Positions 1 through 10,200 of a stretch of DNA of 64,000 nt are shown piece after piece. The translations under genes were made by a program, and so were the position numbers. The notes under the pieces were generated by a model. It saw nothing but the letters and a program-made list of their open reading frames with translations. It had not been told where the DNA came from and did not search any database. How positions within the stretch are numbered: position 1 is the first letter of the stretch; each line of letters starts with the position of its first letter. The DNA is from Pegoplata infirma. Taxonomy: Eukaryota > Arthropoda > Insecta > Diptera > Anthomyiidae. The stretch lies in the NCBI GenBank assembly GCA_963921195.1, contig OY992538.1, positions 7,712,330 through 7,776,329 of the forward strand, written 5' to 3'.

Positions 1-565
1 TGTGTATGGAAGTAGATAGAGTATGCTATACGTCTTACCTTGTGTACAAGTGGTAATGTTAATAATAATAGTAGTTCACTGAACATTGAAAACAGTAAAA
101 GCAAAACGATAACAATAACATCAGCACCAACAACAATATACACATTAGTGCAACATGTTGTTCAAATATTCATCTACATATATATTGTTATTCTTGAATT
201 GATCTTGGACGGCATTGTTTACACATCAAACCAAAACATAAGAAATAAACACATATTTCAGTGATTCCAAATCAGTGGGTACCAGATATTTTTATTTTTG
301 GTTTTAATGATAAATGGCGGTGTTATAGAAACACACAGGTTGCCAGGTTATTCCACGACGTTCTAACCAACGAACGTATTAAATAAAATTATGGCAGTAG
401 ATTAGCAGCCACGAAGAATAACGGGAGACCCCGTTTCTTATGATGACGCCACGCTTAAGCCGAGACACTTAATTTGGCTCTGCACACATCGGTATCGGAT
501 ACCGGTATCCAAAAACCTTTTCCTTACCGGTACGTACCGGTACCAGGCGCGGATCCAGGACTTGG

Positions 566-620
566 GTTTGGGGGGGGGGGGGGGGGGGGGAAATTTGTTT
601 TTTTTTTTTTTTTTTTTTTT
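566..620. repeat. Poly-G then poly-T homopolymer runs
   Basis: About 22 G and then about 21 T are separated by AAATTTG. It lies next to a GGTACC/CCGGTA-rich segment (486-560). Such runs often mark decayed element ends and are error-prone in assembly. Confidence 0.7.
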
Positions 621-669
621 GCAGGGAACCTCAGGTAGGATTTGAATCATTAGTTAAGGTTTTTAGGGT

Positions 670-2310
670 TCAACTATTGTTTATTATGATTTTTTCTATA
701 GAAACATTTTCAAATTTTAAAAATTTATTCCTATAAAGAAATGGTTGATATTTTATAAAATGTCTCTTAAAGAAATTTTCAGGTTCTTAAGCATTTTTCT
801 CACAGCAAATGACGCAGATTCTGACACAATTTTCTAATAAAAAATAAGTCAGGTTTGAGATATGTTTATTCAAAAAAATTTTCTGATTTTGAAAATTTTT
901 CTAAGTCATTTGCTTAAAGAGAAAGAATATGATTCTGAGACCTTATCCCAATAGAAAAATTCTGAGGTTGTAAAAAGCTGACAGAAAAGCTTTTAAAATT
1001 TATACACAAATTTTCAAATTCTGATATACTTGCATATATGCAATTCTTCCACCGAAAAATTCCTGTATTTAGAAAAAAAAATCGTAAAGAAAATTTCTCA
1101 GATTTACTGACAAGGGAAGTCTCCCGCGTGTCACCCGCGGATCTTTATGGAATTGGTTTTAATTTGTAGATCAGAAAAAACAAAGAGACACGTATTCTTT
1201 TTAGCGGCCCAAATTCATATTTAGGGGTTAAAAAGGAGGGGGGAAGTCAAGGTCATTTTTCAGTTTTTTTCGTTTATCTCCTATATTATGCAAAGAAACC
1301 TAGTCATGTTACATACCAAATGAAAGGTCTTTGGAAAACCTATCTTATTGTGCTAAGGAGATGTCCAAACATGCATAACTTTTTGTCATATTGAGTAAAA
1401 TACCAAAATTTTAGGACATTTTTGTTAATAAGTCGAACAATATTAACTTCTTTGGCCCGTTGTTAGCACCACGAGATAGGTATTTTTAATGCCTTTAATC
1501 TGATACCACACATGCCTATATTAATTTTGTTTAATTAGGCGTAAATTGTAAAAAACTGAAAAAGGTCAATTTTCGCCCATACAAATCGACCCACCCTAAA
1601 AATGTGTTTGGGCCGCTAAAAAAAATACGTGTCGAATTAATTTTCGTTCTTAACAACATATCCAAATTTCATGAAGATCGGAGGGTGACACCAGGGAGAC
1701 TTCCCTTGTGAGTGTTTCCCAAAGAAAACTTGTTAGGTTCTGAAATATTTTTTGTTCTAATTTTCTACAGAAAATGTCTAGGATATTGAAACGAACACAA
1801 AAAGTTTTAGGGTTTGAAAAACTCTTCCATAGAAAGTACCTGAGATTAAAAAAATTTAAGACTTTAATGCTTTTTACATTTTTTGAGGCAATTTTCTAGA
1901 TTCTGATACATTTTTTCTACAGAAAAAGTATAGTTTTCTGACACACTTTTGCTTAGAAAAAGTCAGAGATTCTTAAGCAATTTTCGAGACATGTTTTTAT
2001 AAGAGAATCGAAGAAATTTTACCTGAAAAAATGTCTTAGAAACATTTTAACATTTAAAAATATCTTTCCTTTAGAAAAATAAAAAAGACATTTTTCAAAG
2101 AAGAATTTCTATTATAAAAAAATTTCTGTTATAGTAAAATTTTCAGATTTTTCCTATAGGAAACTTTTAAGGATTTTTTTATAGAAAAATTCGCAAGTTA
2201 TTCCTATCGAACAATTCTCACTTTTTTTCCTAAAAAATTTTTTAAATTTTTCCTATAAAAAAAATTCTTAAATTTTTTCATATAAAAAAAATTTTACATT
2301 CCGAGACATT
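670..2310. repeat. AT-rich degenerate tandem-like repeat, interrupted by F1
   Basis: Loose copies of a roughly 25-30 bp unit around TTTTCTATAGAAAAATTCT recur at 670-1109 and 1710-2310, on either side of the 1110-1709 foldback. The decay is heavy and unit boundaries are not exact. Confidence 0.5.
1110..1709. mobile_element. 600-bp foldback element F1 (ACAAGGGAAGTCTCCC ends)
   Basis: The left end ACAAGGGAAGTCTCCC is the reverse complement of the right end GGGAGACTTCCCTTGT. The inner part is also an imperfect palindrome: both halves carry TTTTTAGCGGCCCAAA-type and ACACGTATT motifs. No clear target-site duplication is seen. It has no coding potential and interrupts an AT-rich degenerate repeat. 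Confidence 0.75.
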
Positions 2311-2392
2311 TTTCCTTTTCTTTTCTTTTCTTTTCTTTTCTTTTCTTTCCTTTCCTTTCCTTTTTTTCTTTTTTTTCCTTTTTTTTCTTTCG
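2311..2392. repeat. (TTTTC)n / pyrimidine microsatellite
   Basis: A run of TTTTC, then TTTCC and T-rich units, forms a homopyrimidine tract of about 80 bp. Confidence 0.85.
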
Positions 2393-2601
2393 AATTCGGT
2401 TTATTTATTATGTGGGTGCCCAAGATTTTTTTTTTTTGATATTTATAGGGATTCGTGGTTAAAAACTATTAGCATTTTTTTTTTCAAAAATTACTAAAAA
2501 AGTTTTTTTACTCAAAATAAAATATTTCTTATCAAAATTGTTAATTTTTTTCAAGTTAGAAAACTAACTATCATTTTAAAAGAGCAATGTGGATTTGGCT
2601 A

Positions 2602-3505
2602 ACAAGGAGAGTCTCCCTTGTGTCGCCCTCCGATCTTCATGAAATTTGGATATGTTGTTCAGAACGAAAATTAATTCGACACGTATTTTTTTTAGCGGCC
2701 CAAACTCATTTTTAGGGGGGGGGGGGGTCGATTTGTATGGGGAAAATTGACCTTTTTCAGTTTTTTTACGATTTACGCCTATTTACTCAAAATTATTGTA
2801 GGCATATTTGGTATCAGATTAAAGGTTTTTAAAATACCTATCTCGTGATGCTAATAACGTGCCAAAAAAGTAAATATTTTTGACTTATTAACAAAAATGT
2901 CCAAAAATTTTACTCAATATGACGAAAAGTTGTGCATGTTTTGACACGTTCTTTACACACGAAGATAGGTTTTCCAAAGACCTTTCATTTTGTATGTAAC
3001 ATGACTAGGTTTCTTTGTACTATATAGGAGATAAACGCAAAAAACTGAAAAATTACCGTTTCTTACCCCCTCATTTTCACACCCTAAACACAGACTATAT
3101 ACAGACTCGACAGTAGAGTTTTAAAAGAAAAAATGGGAAAAACTAAGCGATTTTAGGAGAAAACACAGCGGTTTCTAGTCCGTTTTACGCTAACATGGCA
3201 ACACTTTCTACGACTTAGGAGTGAGTGAAACAACAAAAACCGATCTGGCATCCATTTTTCTTATGGCGCGTTATATCATTTTTCTCTTTCTAACCTAATT
3301 CGTAGAATAATTTGAAAATATTAACCATATGGTTAAAAAATACTTTTTTGACACCTGTCATATTTGTCGAGTCTGTATTAGTCTGTGCCCTAAATATGAA
3401 TTTGGGCCGCTAAAAAAAAATACGTGCCCCTTTATTTTTCCTGCTCTACAAAATAAAACCAATTCCATAAAGATCGGAGGGTGACACCAGGGAGACCTTC
3501 CTTGT
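2602..3505. mobile_element. Foldback F2, inverted relative of F1, with a nested MITE
   Basis: The ends ACAAGGAGAGTCTCCC and GGGAGACCTTCCTTGT, and the interior, match F1 in reverse orientation. Removing the 299-bp insertion plus one 7-bp duplication leaves 598 bp, the length of F1. Confidence 0.75.
3089..3387. mobile_element. 299-bp MITE nested in F2 (CACAGACTA termini)
   Basis: The terminal inverted repeat (TIR) CACAGACTA-ATACAGACTCGACA is nearly perfect over about 23 bp. It is flanked by CCCTAAA at 3082-3088 and 3388-3394. The empty-site sequence CCCTAAATATGAATTTGG is present in F1-family relatives (10463 region), which confirms the insertion. The superfamily is uncertain; a 7-8 bp duplication fits hAT or P types. 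Confidence 0.8.
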
Positions 3506-3670
3506 AAGTCAAATTTAACTTTCTACTTTTTTTTACAAATTTTTTTATTTTTCTTAAACAAATGAAAAATGCTAAAAATAAATACGTAAACACATATTTA
3601 GTATTAAAATTGAAAAAAAAAATATATATTTTTTTAAGTTTTTATGCGTTTTTTATATTTTTATAATTTT

Positions 3671-3812
3671 TTTCGATAATTCCGGTACGTACCGGTATCG
3701 ACGTTTCGGTATCGGTAATACCGTAACCGATTCAACTCAAATACCGTAACCGACACCGAAATAAATAAAAAAGCGATACCAATACCGATATCGGTACCGT
3801 TATTCGTTTCGA
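3671..3812. repeat. GGTACC/CCGGTATCG-rich segment
   Basis: Repeated CGGTATCGG and ACCGTAACCGA motifs resemble those at 486-560 in inverted sense. They may be the two ends of an old element spanning about 0.4-3.8 kb, within which the AT-rich repeat and foldbacks sit. The ends are not provable. Confidence 0.4.
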
Positions 3813-3991
3813 TTGCCAACCTTGATAACAACCTATAATAGGTCTTTGACCTGTTTCAAAAAAAGTTTCCAGTCATTTCCAGTTTCGCACACGAAGTATC
3901 AACATGTCTTAGTCGACTTGGAGGTTCCTGTCGTTTGTTTTTCGACGAAATTCAAACCAAAAAAGAACTTATTTTACACGTTATTTGGTAA

Positions 3992-5641
3992 CACTGCACA
4001 ACAAAATCAAATTTTTTCCAAAATTACAAGGTCAGACCAAAAAATTTTGATAGAAGAGACAAAAAAAAAATACACGTGTATCGGCGTTTTGAAAGTTTAC
4101 ATCTGGGTTTCATTTTAGGGGGAGGTAAAGTTTCCCCCAAATGTAGATGTTGTATTGTCAATCGTCATTGAATATCGAGTGAAGCTTACGTTTAAAGTAT
4201 ATGGTGTGTTCAGCAAATTTATGTAAAATGTTACGGAGAACATTTTTGTGGAATATATTAACCCTCTAGCTCCTCACGATAAGGGTCTTTTTTGTCCTTC
4301 TTTTCAAAAAGAGCAAAAAACACCATTAAAAAAGGGATTTAAGGGGTTTGAATGTTCCGAAAAAATATTTGCCGTAAAATTTTACTATAAGTCCTTGAAT
4401 ACATCAAAACGGAAAACTCAACCAGAAGGTCAGAAATAAGACACAACAAAAGAGATCTTAGGGTTAATTTCGCATTTATTAAGAAAATCGAGTAAAGCTT
4501 ACGTTTAAAGTATATGGTGTGTTCAGCAAATTTATGTAAAATGTTACGGAGAACATTTTTGTAGAATATGTTAACCCTCTAACTCCTAAAGATAAGGGTC
4601 TTTTTTGTCCTTCTTTTCAAAAAGAGCAAAAAACACCATTAAAACAGGGATTTAAGGGGTTTTAATGTTCCGCAAAAATATCCGCCGTAAAATTTTACTA
4701 TGAGTCCCTGAACACACCAAAACAGAAAACTTAACAAGAAAGTCAGATATAAGACACAACAAAAGAGAGCTTAGGGTTAATTTCGCATTTATTAAGAAAA
4801 TCGGGTAAAGCTTAACCCTCTAACTCCTCAAGATAAGGGTATTTTTTGTCCTTCTTTTAAAAAAGAGCAAAGAACGCCACTAAAACAGGGATTTTAGGGG
4901 TTAAAATGTTCCGCAAAAATATTCGCCGTGGAATTTTACTATAAGTCCCTTTCACGGCAAATATTTTTGCGGACCATTTTAACCCCTTAAATAGCTGTTT
5001 TTATGGTGTTTTTGCTCTTTTTAAAAAGAAGGACAAGAAAGACCCTTACGTTGAGGAGCTAGAGGGTTAACATATTCTACAAAAATGTTCTCCGTAACAT
5101 TTTACATAAAATTGTTTTACACGCCATATACTTTAAACGTAAGCTTAACTCGAGTTTCTTAATAAATGCGAAATTAACCCTAAGCTCTCTTTTGTTGTGT
5201 CTTATTTCTGACTTTCTTGTTAAGTTTTCCGTTTTGGTGTATTCAGGGACTTATAGTAAAATTTCACGGCGGATATTTTTGCGGAACATTCAAACCCCTT
5301 AAATCCCTTTTTTAATGGTGTTTTTTGCTCTTTTTGAAAAGAAGGACAAAAAAGACCCTTATCGTGAGGAGCTAGAGGGTTAATATATTCCACAAAAATG
5401 TTCTCCGTAATATTTTATATAAATTTGCTGAACACACCATATACTTTAAACGTAAGCTTCACTCGATATTCAATGACGATTGACAATACAACATCTGCAT
5501 TTGGGGGAAACTTCACCTCCCCCTAAAATGAAACCCAGATGTAAACTTTCAAAACGCCGATACACGTGTATTTTTTTTTTTGTCTCTTCTATCAAAATTT
5601 TTTGGTCTGACCTTGTAATTTTTTTTTTGTGTTGTACAGTG
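3992..5641. mobile_element. 1.65-kb foldback element with repeated arms, TAA duplication
   Basis: The ends are CACTGCACAAC and GTTGTACAGTG, flanked by TAA (3989-3991 and 5642-5644). The left arm contains about 300-bp units starting near 4181 and 4487 and a partial third near 4800 (each with GAAGCTTACG or AAGCTTACG, TTAACCCTCTA and AAAGAGCAAAAAACACC). The right arm, from about 4951, carries the same units inverted. There is no transposase. A 3-bp TAA duplication and CAC..GTG ends fit a PIF/Harbinger-like MITE. Confidence 0.75.
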
Positions 5642-5986
5642 TAATCAAAGTTTTACTGGGAAGACACTCCAATAAAGAGGACCTGGGGTAATAATCCAAA
5701 ATCTATTGAGTATATCTAGAAATATTTGCAAAAGAAGTCAAAATTTGGAACCAAATTTGCATATTTTTTTCATAAATTTTTTAGTTCCAATTTTAATGGT
5801 TTCTTGTTAAAATAAAAAAAGCAATCAAAACACAGGAAGTTTCTTGCAAAATTCGGATAATTATAAGGACATAACCAAAAAAAGCACATTTTAAATTCCT
5901 TATAATGTCCTAATGGTATCGTTAATCGTATCGAGTCCGGATTTTTTTTGCAAAATTTAGGTAATTTTATTGCGAATTCGAGTAAA

Positions 5987-6541
5987 AACAAGTGAGAGTG
6001 TTAAATTCGGCTGTGCCGAATCTTTTATACCCTCCAAAATGTAAAAAAAAATTAAAAACAAAATTTTGTCAGGGGCGTTTCTTTTATTTTTTGGGGGGGG
6101 GGGGAGGGGGTTGATGGGGTCTGTGGGGGACGTTGAGAGCACCTTCGCATCGCGATAAATATACCAAATGTTTCATTTATTTAACAAAAATACAAAAAAA
6201 TATGTTAAAATGTGTATTTTTTTAGATGTTGGTTTAGTTCTTCAAGGGGGAACTTTTTCCCCCCTGGCCCGATTTTGCCAGTTTCCGAACTTAACCTGCC
6301 TAGGAACATAAGACATATTTGTGCCAAACTTGAGGGGTCTAGCTCTTTTATTTTGGACTGCATCGTGTTAACTACAGACGGACGGACAGACGGACGGACG
6401 GACGGACATCGCTAGAATATCTTAGAATCGATCACTGATCAATAATATATATACTTTATGGGGTCCCCGACCGATATTTCGATGCGTTACACACGGAATG
6501 ACAAAGTGAGTATACCCCCATACTGTAGTTGGAGGGTATAA
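5987..6541 (-). mobile_element. DINE-1/Helentron-like interspersed element, family A
   Basis: It carries the family landmarks in reverse: GATTCGGCACAGCCGAATTTAACACTC (inverted here), TATACCCTCC at both sides, and a GGAC/GACA microsatellite core at about 6376-6410 followed by CATCGCTAGAAT. This matches the known design of DINE-1 elements (stem-loop palindrome, GTCY core). The naming is from the structure. Confidence 0.7.
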
Positions 6542-7065
6542 AAATATGAATAACTTTAACATACACTTTTCCAATATTAAAAAATATGTCTGTTTAGAGG
6601 GTTTGGTCCACAAAAAATGAAAATGCCTATATCTCGAGAAGGCGATTTGATACATTTTTTCTGCTGACAGATTCGTGTTTAGTAGGCCAAAACACTTTAG
6701 AAAATGTATTTAACATGTCTGTGCAAAAACCGTGTAGAGTAGTGTAATATGTTAAGAAACACTGGAATCTTTTGTATTGTCGTATATTACAAATGAGTAT
6801 AAATATGTGTTCACGAATACTAATCGGGTCAGTGATAATTTTTGTTTAATAAAAACTTCTTTTCAAACAATACAAGTACAATTGTATAGAAGTAGGTACA
6901 TATACACGTACGAGTGAATATGTCAACCTAATTGTATGAATTTTTCATACTGAAAAAACGTGCATGTTGGCTTGAATGAATTCAAAAACAAATAAACAAA
7001 AACCTTGTTTTTGGCCCATTAATGTGTTGTTTCATGTTGTCGTATATGGAGACATTAAACTTAAA

Positions 7066-7125
7066 GTTGTTGCTGCTGTTGTTGTTGATATTGTTGTTGT
7101 TGTTATTGTTCGGTTGTTGGTACTG
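7066..7125 (+). repeat. GTT-type trinucleotide-rich run upstream of the Sans start
   Basis: Imperfect GTT/GCT/ATT triplets lie about 115-175 bp before the Sans ATG, so probably in its 5' UTR or proximal promoter. No TATA box can be assigned with confidence. Confidence 0.6.
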
Positions 7126-7239
7126 GTCATGAAAAAGGAAAGTGTTACTTTACTACCAACTACTCTAACAAGAAACTCTCTATTGCTACAGGTTTTGTTT
7201 GAAGTTTGAGGCAAATAAAATAAAAACTATTGCCTAAGA

Positions 7240-10200
7240 ATGTCTTCTGATCGTTTTCACAAGTAAGTATCTTTTATCTTATCGTATTGTATATTGAAAT
7301 ATGTGTAGTATGTGTTTTGTATCTATGAGCAAATTTTCCCTTCTTTCAATTTTAAAAGATGTTTCTTAGAAAGTGAATCACTTTACAAACATAAATAGAT
7401 ATATGTGGCATTTTTTTTCAACTTTTTTCCCAAGTGTCCGGTCAAATTTTTAATCTACTAGATCACTGATGGGCATTTTTGTAATTCCTATTCCCGCGGG
7501 AATAGGCTAAAAAATTCTGCTTGTGCGCTGTCGACACGCGTACACTATAAAATTCTGTTGCTTGAGCAAATTTGTTGACTTTTCGCTTGCTCCCACACAA
7601 GCATAAATGTTATAGTATGTGTGTGCGCACCAATGTACTAGACTCAAAAATTATATGGCAGAAATTTGAGGCCAATCGAATTAAATTAACCTGTGGCGGC
7701 CGGCTATCAAAGTTTTCGATTTTTGAAAATTAAAAAAAATTGTAGTAAAAAATAGTGAGTCTTGCGATACATCATAATTATTATGCGCTGAACATCAAAA
7801 TTTAATTTCGATTGAACCGTTTTCGAGATATCGCTATTTAAAATTAGCTAAAAATTACAGGGTTTTCCTACGGTCAAGAAATTTAATAAAAAAAATCAAA
7901 AATTTTTTTCCTTGATCCTTGTATAGAGCTTGAGACATACTTTCATTTAAAATTAATTTGATCCAAATCCGATAATTTTGACCTGCTCTTCGATTAATGT
8001 TTTGGTTTTATAGAAAATTTTCACCAACAACTCTAAACTTTTATCGAAGTGCGCCATCGCATAAAATTGACAGATTTAGCTAAAATCAAGTTTAAATGAA
8101 ACCTCATCTCAAGCTCTAGAGTAGTAGATTAAAAAATGTCGCGATCATTTTGATGTTTTTTGCAGCCTAGAAGGTGACCTATATTTTGAGGCTTTTAATA
8201 AAGCCAAGTATGGAATTTGGCATGGATTTCCAATGGGAATTTACCATATGTCTATTGGAGCTAATGAACGTCTCCCTAGATGTCGAGTTCGTTTGACATG
8301 AAGTCTCGGACATTAACAAAGAATGTTTTATGCCGTTTATGCGTTAATTTCACTGAATCTACATATATCAATCAGTGTCTGATAAATGTTTCTTCTTAAG
8401 TTGATAGCGAAAATTACAATATTCAGTGAGTTAACCAGCTAAAATCCTTAGATCCTTTTTGTCGAGAGCTAGTAATCTTTCAGATACCCCAGGGGATAGA
8501 GTAATAAATCTTTTTTCCTGCCGCTGTCCAGAAGAGTGGTTGGCAAATATAGATTCTCTCCATGATCGAAAACTTTACCTGATGTGACCAATGGATAAAC
8601 CACTGCAGAGTTCCAAACCGATAAAAGAGCATTACTTCAACAAGTGTTCCTCATGGCCCGGCATCCAACTGAGACTGAGTTGATTGTTACGACCCAGCTC
8701 CTTCAGGGAATGAATACAATCCATGATAGCTTTGAAGTCACATCATAGGCTAATAAAGCCTTCAATGCTGCTTGACTGTCTGATAGTATATAAATATTTG
8801 TTCTTTTTGTACACCTACGTAAACATATATGGCACACAGTTCTGCCTGAAATATCGGTGGGCATTTTGCTAAAGGTTATGCGAGTTGGAAATTGATACCG
8901 AAAATCCCCGCACCAGTAGAGCCATTAGTTAACCACACTTGAGAACCTCTTTCTGAATTCCAAGAGTTATTAGACCATATGCTCCTTTCCGGAATATCTA
9001 TTTTAAAATGACTTATCTGGTCAGGGATCTTTGCGTATGGGTTTCCTATGAACCGTTCCGCTATCTTCGTGTGGCCCTGTAAGTTCCCGCCTATTATGTT
9101 CCCAAATTTCGTCAGGTGGAATGTTTAGCATAGCCCTTATGGCATAACTTGGACAGGATCTTCCCGTACCCGTTATGCAAATGCAGGCCAGACGATATAC
9201 TTTGACCAGCATTAATCTGGTCGAACTTTGTTCCACCTTTGGCCACCATTGCGGCATAAGTGATCATTGGTCTTACGATCGTAAGAAATTAACAATATTT
9301 CATTTGAGGCTTAAGCCTATTTGTCGTTCCAAATAGCTTTTGGCTGGCGTAAATTACCCTATTAACCTTTTTGGTTGTTTTGTTCAGATGGATAGTCCAT
9401 GTCAGAGATTTGTCAAGAGTGATTTCTAAATATTTCACATCAACTGAAAAATCTATCGTGACACCATTTACATATTTCAGGCATAGACAAGTTAACTTCG
9501 TTTTTCTAGGAAAGGTTATCAGAGTCGTCTTAGCTGGATTGACAGTCAACCCCTTTCCCGGATATCAATTTAAGATCTGTTGAATACGAGATGGTTGGTG
9601 CATGCCACCCGCTGACTAATATCACGAGATCAACCGCATAACCGTGGGTTCTAAAACCAGAACTATTAAGCTCGTTTAGTAACTTATCTATAACCAACGT
9701 CCTCAAAAGTGGCGACAGAACCCTCTTGAGGGCAGCCTGTAGATAAGCAGCTTCAGGATCCAGTTTATGATAAGTAAAGGAACGTCCTTTCCTTCATTAG
9801 CTATGTTTGCACCATACCACTGAATCGTACGATTTTCATGAAAAAACAAGATTTTTTGTAGCATAATTTTAGGCATGTAATATATATATGATTGTTATTT
9901 AAAAGCGACAAAAAACTTTATATATTGCTAAATTTGTAAACTTAAGATTAAATAAATTGTTATACATATTTGTTTATAAATTTAGCAAAATCTGGAGTTT
10001 TTTGTCGCTTTTTAATAACAATAATATATTTACTACATGCCTAAAATTATGCTATAAAAAAACATTGCTTTTTCATAAAAATCATACGACTCATTGTCAG
10101 TGGTATGGTGTAAACATAGCTTTAATAGCATCGTAAGATGTGCTGTCAAAGGCTCCCAGTATATCAGCCTCCTCTAACGATGTGACAACATGATGGACCG

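Noticed and set aside
3671..3812. Confident call of one large element from 0.4 to 3.8 kb bounded by GGTATCGG repeats
   Set aside because: The CCGGTA-rich ends are inverted but too degenerate to fix termini, and no target duplication was found.
6212..6415. Small frames with Thr-Asp-Gly-Arg repeats (also 56043-56324 and 63281-63541)
   Set aside because: They are translations of the GACG/GACA microsatellite core of DINE-like elements, not genes.
5640..7000. A CRISPR-like or phage-type system
   Set aside because: This is animal nuclear DNA. The spaced repeats here are microsatellite cores and MITE arms without array structure.
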